Shown in pieces: positions 63,619-64,000 of a DNA stretch of 64,000 bases. A program made the position numbers and the translations under genes. The notes under the pieces were generated by a model, which searched no databases, was not told the DNA's origin, and worked only from the letters and a program-made list of their open reading frames with translations. The DNA is from an uncultured Alphaproteobacteria bacterium (GTDB lineage: Bacteria > Pseudomonadota > Alphaproteobacteria > Rhodobacterales > Rhodobacteraceae), in contig CAKMYZ010000013.1 in assembly GCA_929200255.1 (NCBI GenBank), positions 1 through 64,000 of the forward strand. The letters are read 5' to 3'. Every line of letters begins with the position of its first letter. Within the stretch, counting starts at the first letter, position 1.

Positions 63619-64000
63619 AGCTCTGCTCCGGCCTGGGTCAGTTGACCATCCTTCAGGCGCAGAACCCGCGCACTGACGTCTGACTTCATGGACCGGATCA
63701 TCGCCAGATCATGGGTCGCAATCAGGATGGTCTTACCCATTTTATTGAGCTCAACAAGCAGGCTCAGCAGACGTTGCGACATTTCCCAATCAACATTGCC
63801 GGTGGGCTCATCCGCGATGATCACCTCGGGCGATATGATGACCGCGCGGGCCAGCGCCGCGCGCTGGCGTTCGCCCCCCGATAGTTCGGGCGGCCGTTGA
63901 CCAGCCTGAGGCGCCAGCCCCACCCAATCCAGCAATTCCTGCAAGTTGCCTGCGGCCTCACTGGCGCGATCTGACACGGTCAGCGGCAGGGCGATATTTT
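63615..64000 (-). CDS. ftsE: Cell-division ABC ATPase FtsE (partial at window end)
   Basis: The C-terminal part of FtsE is present, with the signature ELSGGERQRAALARAV, Walker B VIIADEPTGNVD and the switch THDLAM. The N-terminal part with Walker A lies beyond 64000. It overlaps ftsX. Confidence 0.9.
   Translation of the reverse strand, partial: NIALPLTVSDRASEAAGNLQELLDWVGLAPQAGQRPPELSGGERQRAALARAVIISPEVIIADEPTGNVDWEMSQRLLSLLVELNKMGKTILIATHDLAMIRSMKSDVSARVLRLKDGQLTQAGAEL

Overview
The window looks like a chromosome segment of an alphaproteobacterium of the order Rhodobacterales (Roseobacter-type). The evidence is moderately high GC, tight gene packing, a malyl-CoA lyase of Rhodobacter Mcl1 length, a TAXI-type TRAP transporter with a fused permease, an unfused MnmD-like methyltransferase, ChrR-type cupins, an OxyR/KatG pair and Rhodobacterales-like AccA and FtsE/FtsX proteins. 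No rRNA, tRNA, CRISPR array or prophage was seen.

Layout. 1-3135: a small island between two different, decayed IS5-family transposase remnants. It holds a 131-aa pentapeptide-repeat protein, a divergent second-type EF-Tu gene and a 30-codon ORF with its own terminator. 3145-10967: a glycoconjugate-type locus with an ATP-grasp ligase, a GT2 glycosyltransferase, a phosphoribosyltransferase, a histidine phosphatase, a membrane protein, a FemAB/BioF2-like acyltransferase and a Wzx-like flippase. 11100-14172: an iron-siderophore or heme-type ABC importer (binding protein, permease, ATPase). 14692-16473: a 2OG-oxygenase-like protein and a DUF1989 protein. 16470-27386: a two-component system, a class III aminotransferase, a TAXI-TRAP transporter with a UspA protein, and an FAD dehydrogenase/GcvT fusion, together resembling a small-molecule uptake and catabolism unit. 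27419-31438: a glycosyltransferase operon in which two consecutive genes carry single-base frameshifts, one of them at a G8 tract. 31536-34774: oxyR and divergent katG. 34923-35561: an exported papain-like protease whose natural start position is an ATA codon. 35566-39827: an RND efflux pump. 40086-43687: rhodanese, the 5-oxoprolinase genes pxpBCA and a cupin.

43689-64000 is mostly housekeeping: a DAO-family oxidoreductase divergent from mnmD, an EamA exporter, a lytic transglycosylase, dapA, a methyltransferase interrupted by an in-frame TAG, a YcaQ-like DNA glycosylase, a two-TM ion channel, smpB, pabB, sseA, an aromatic/aspartate aminotransferase, mcl1, accA, an M50 peptidase, a PPOX flavoprotein, plsC, ftsX and a partial ftsE.

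The best candidates for something undescribed are two. The first is the 1-3135 island: the EF-Tu paralogue keeps its GTPase and tRNA-contact residues but differs at the equivalents of E. coli R333 and T334, positions known for pulvomycin resistance, and it sits beside a Qnr/MfpA-like pentapeptide protein. The second is the 3145-10967 locus, where a soluble PRPP-dependent transferase is paired with a phosphatase next to glycan-assembly genes, suggesting transfer of phosphoribose to a glycan followed by dephosphorylation.
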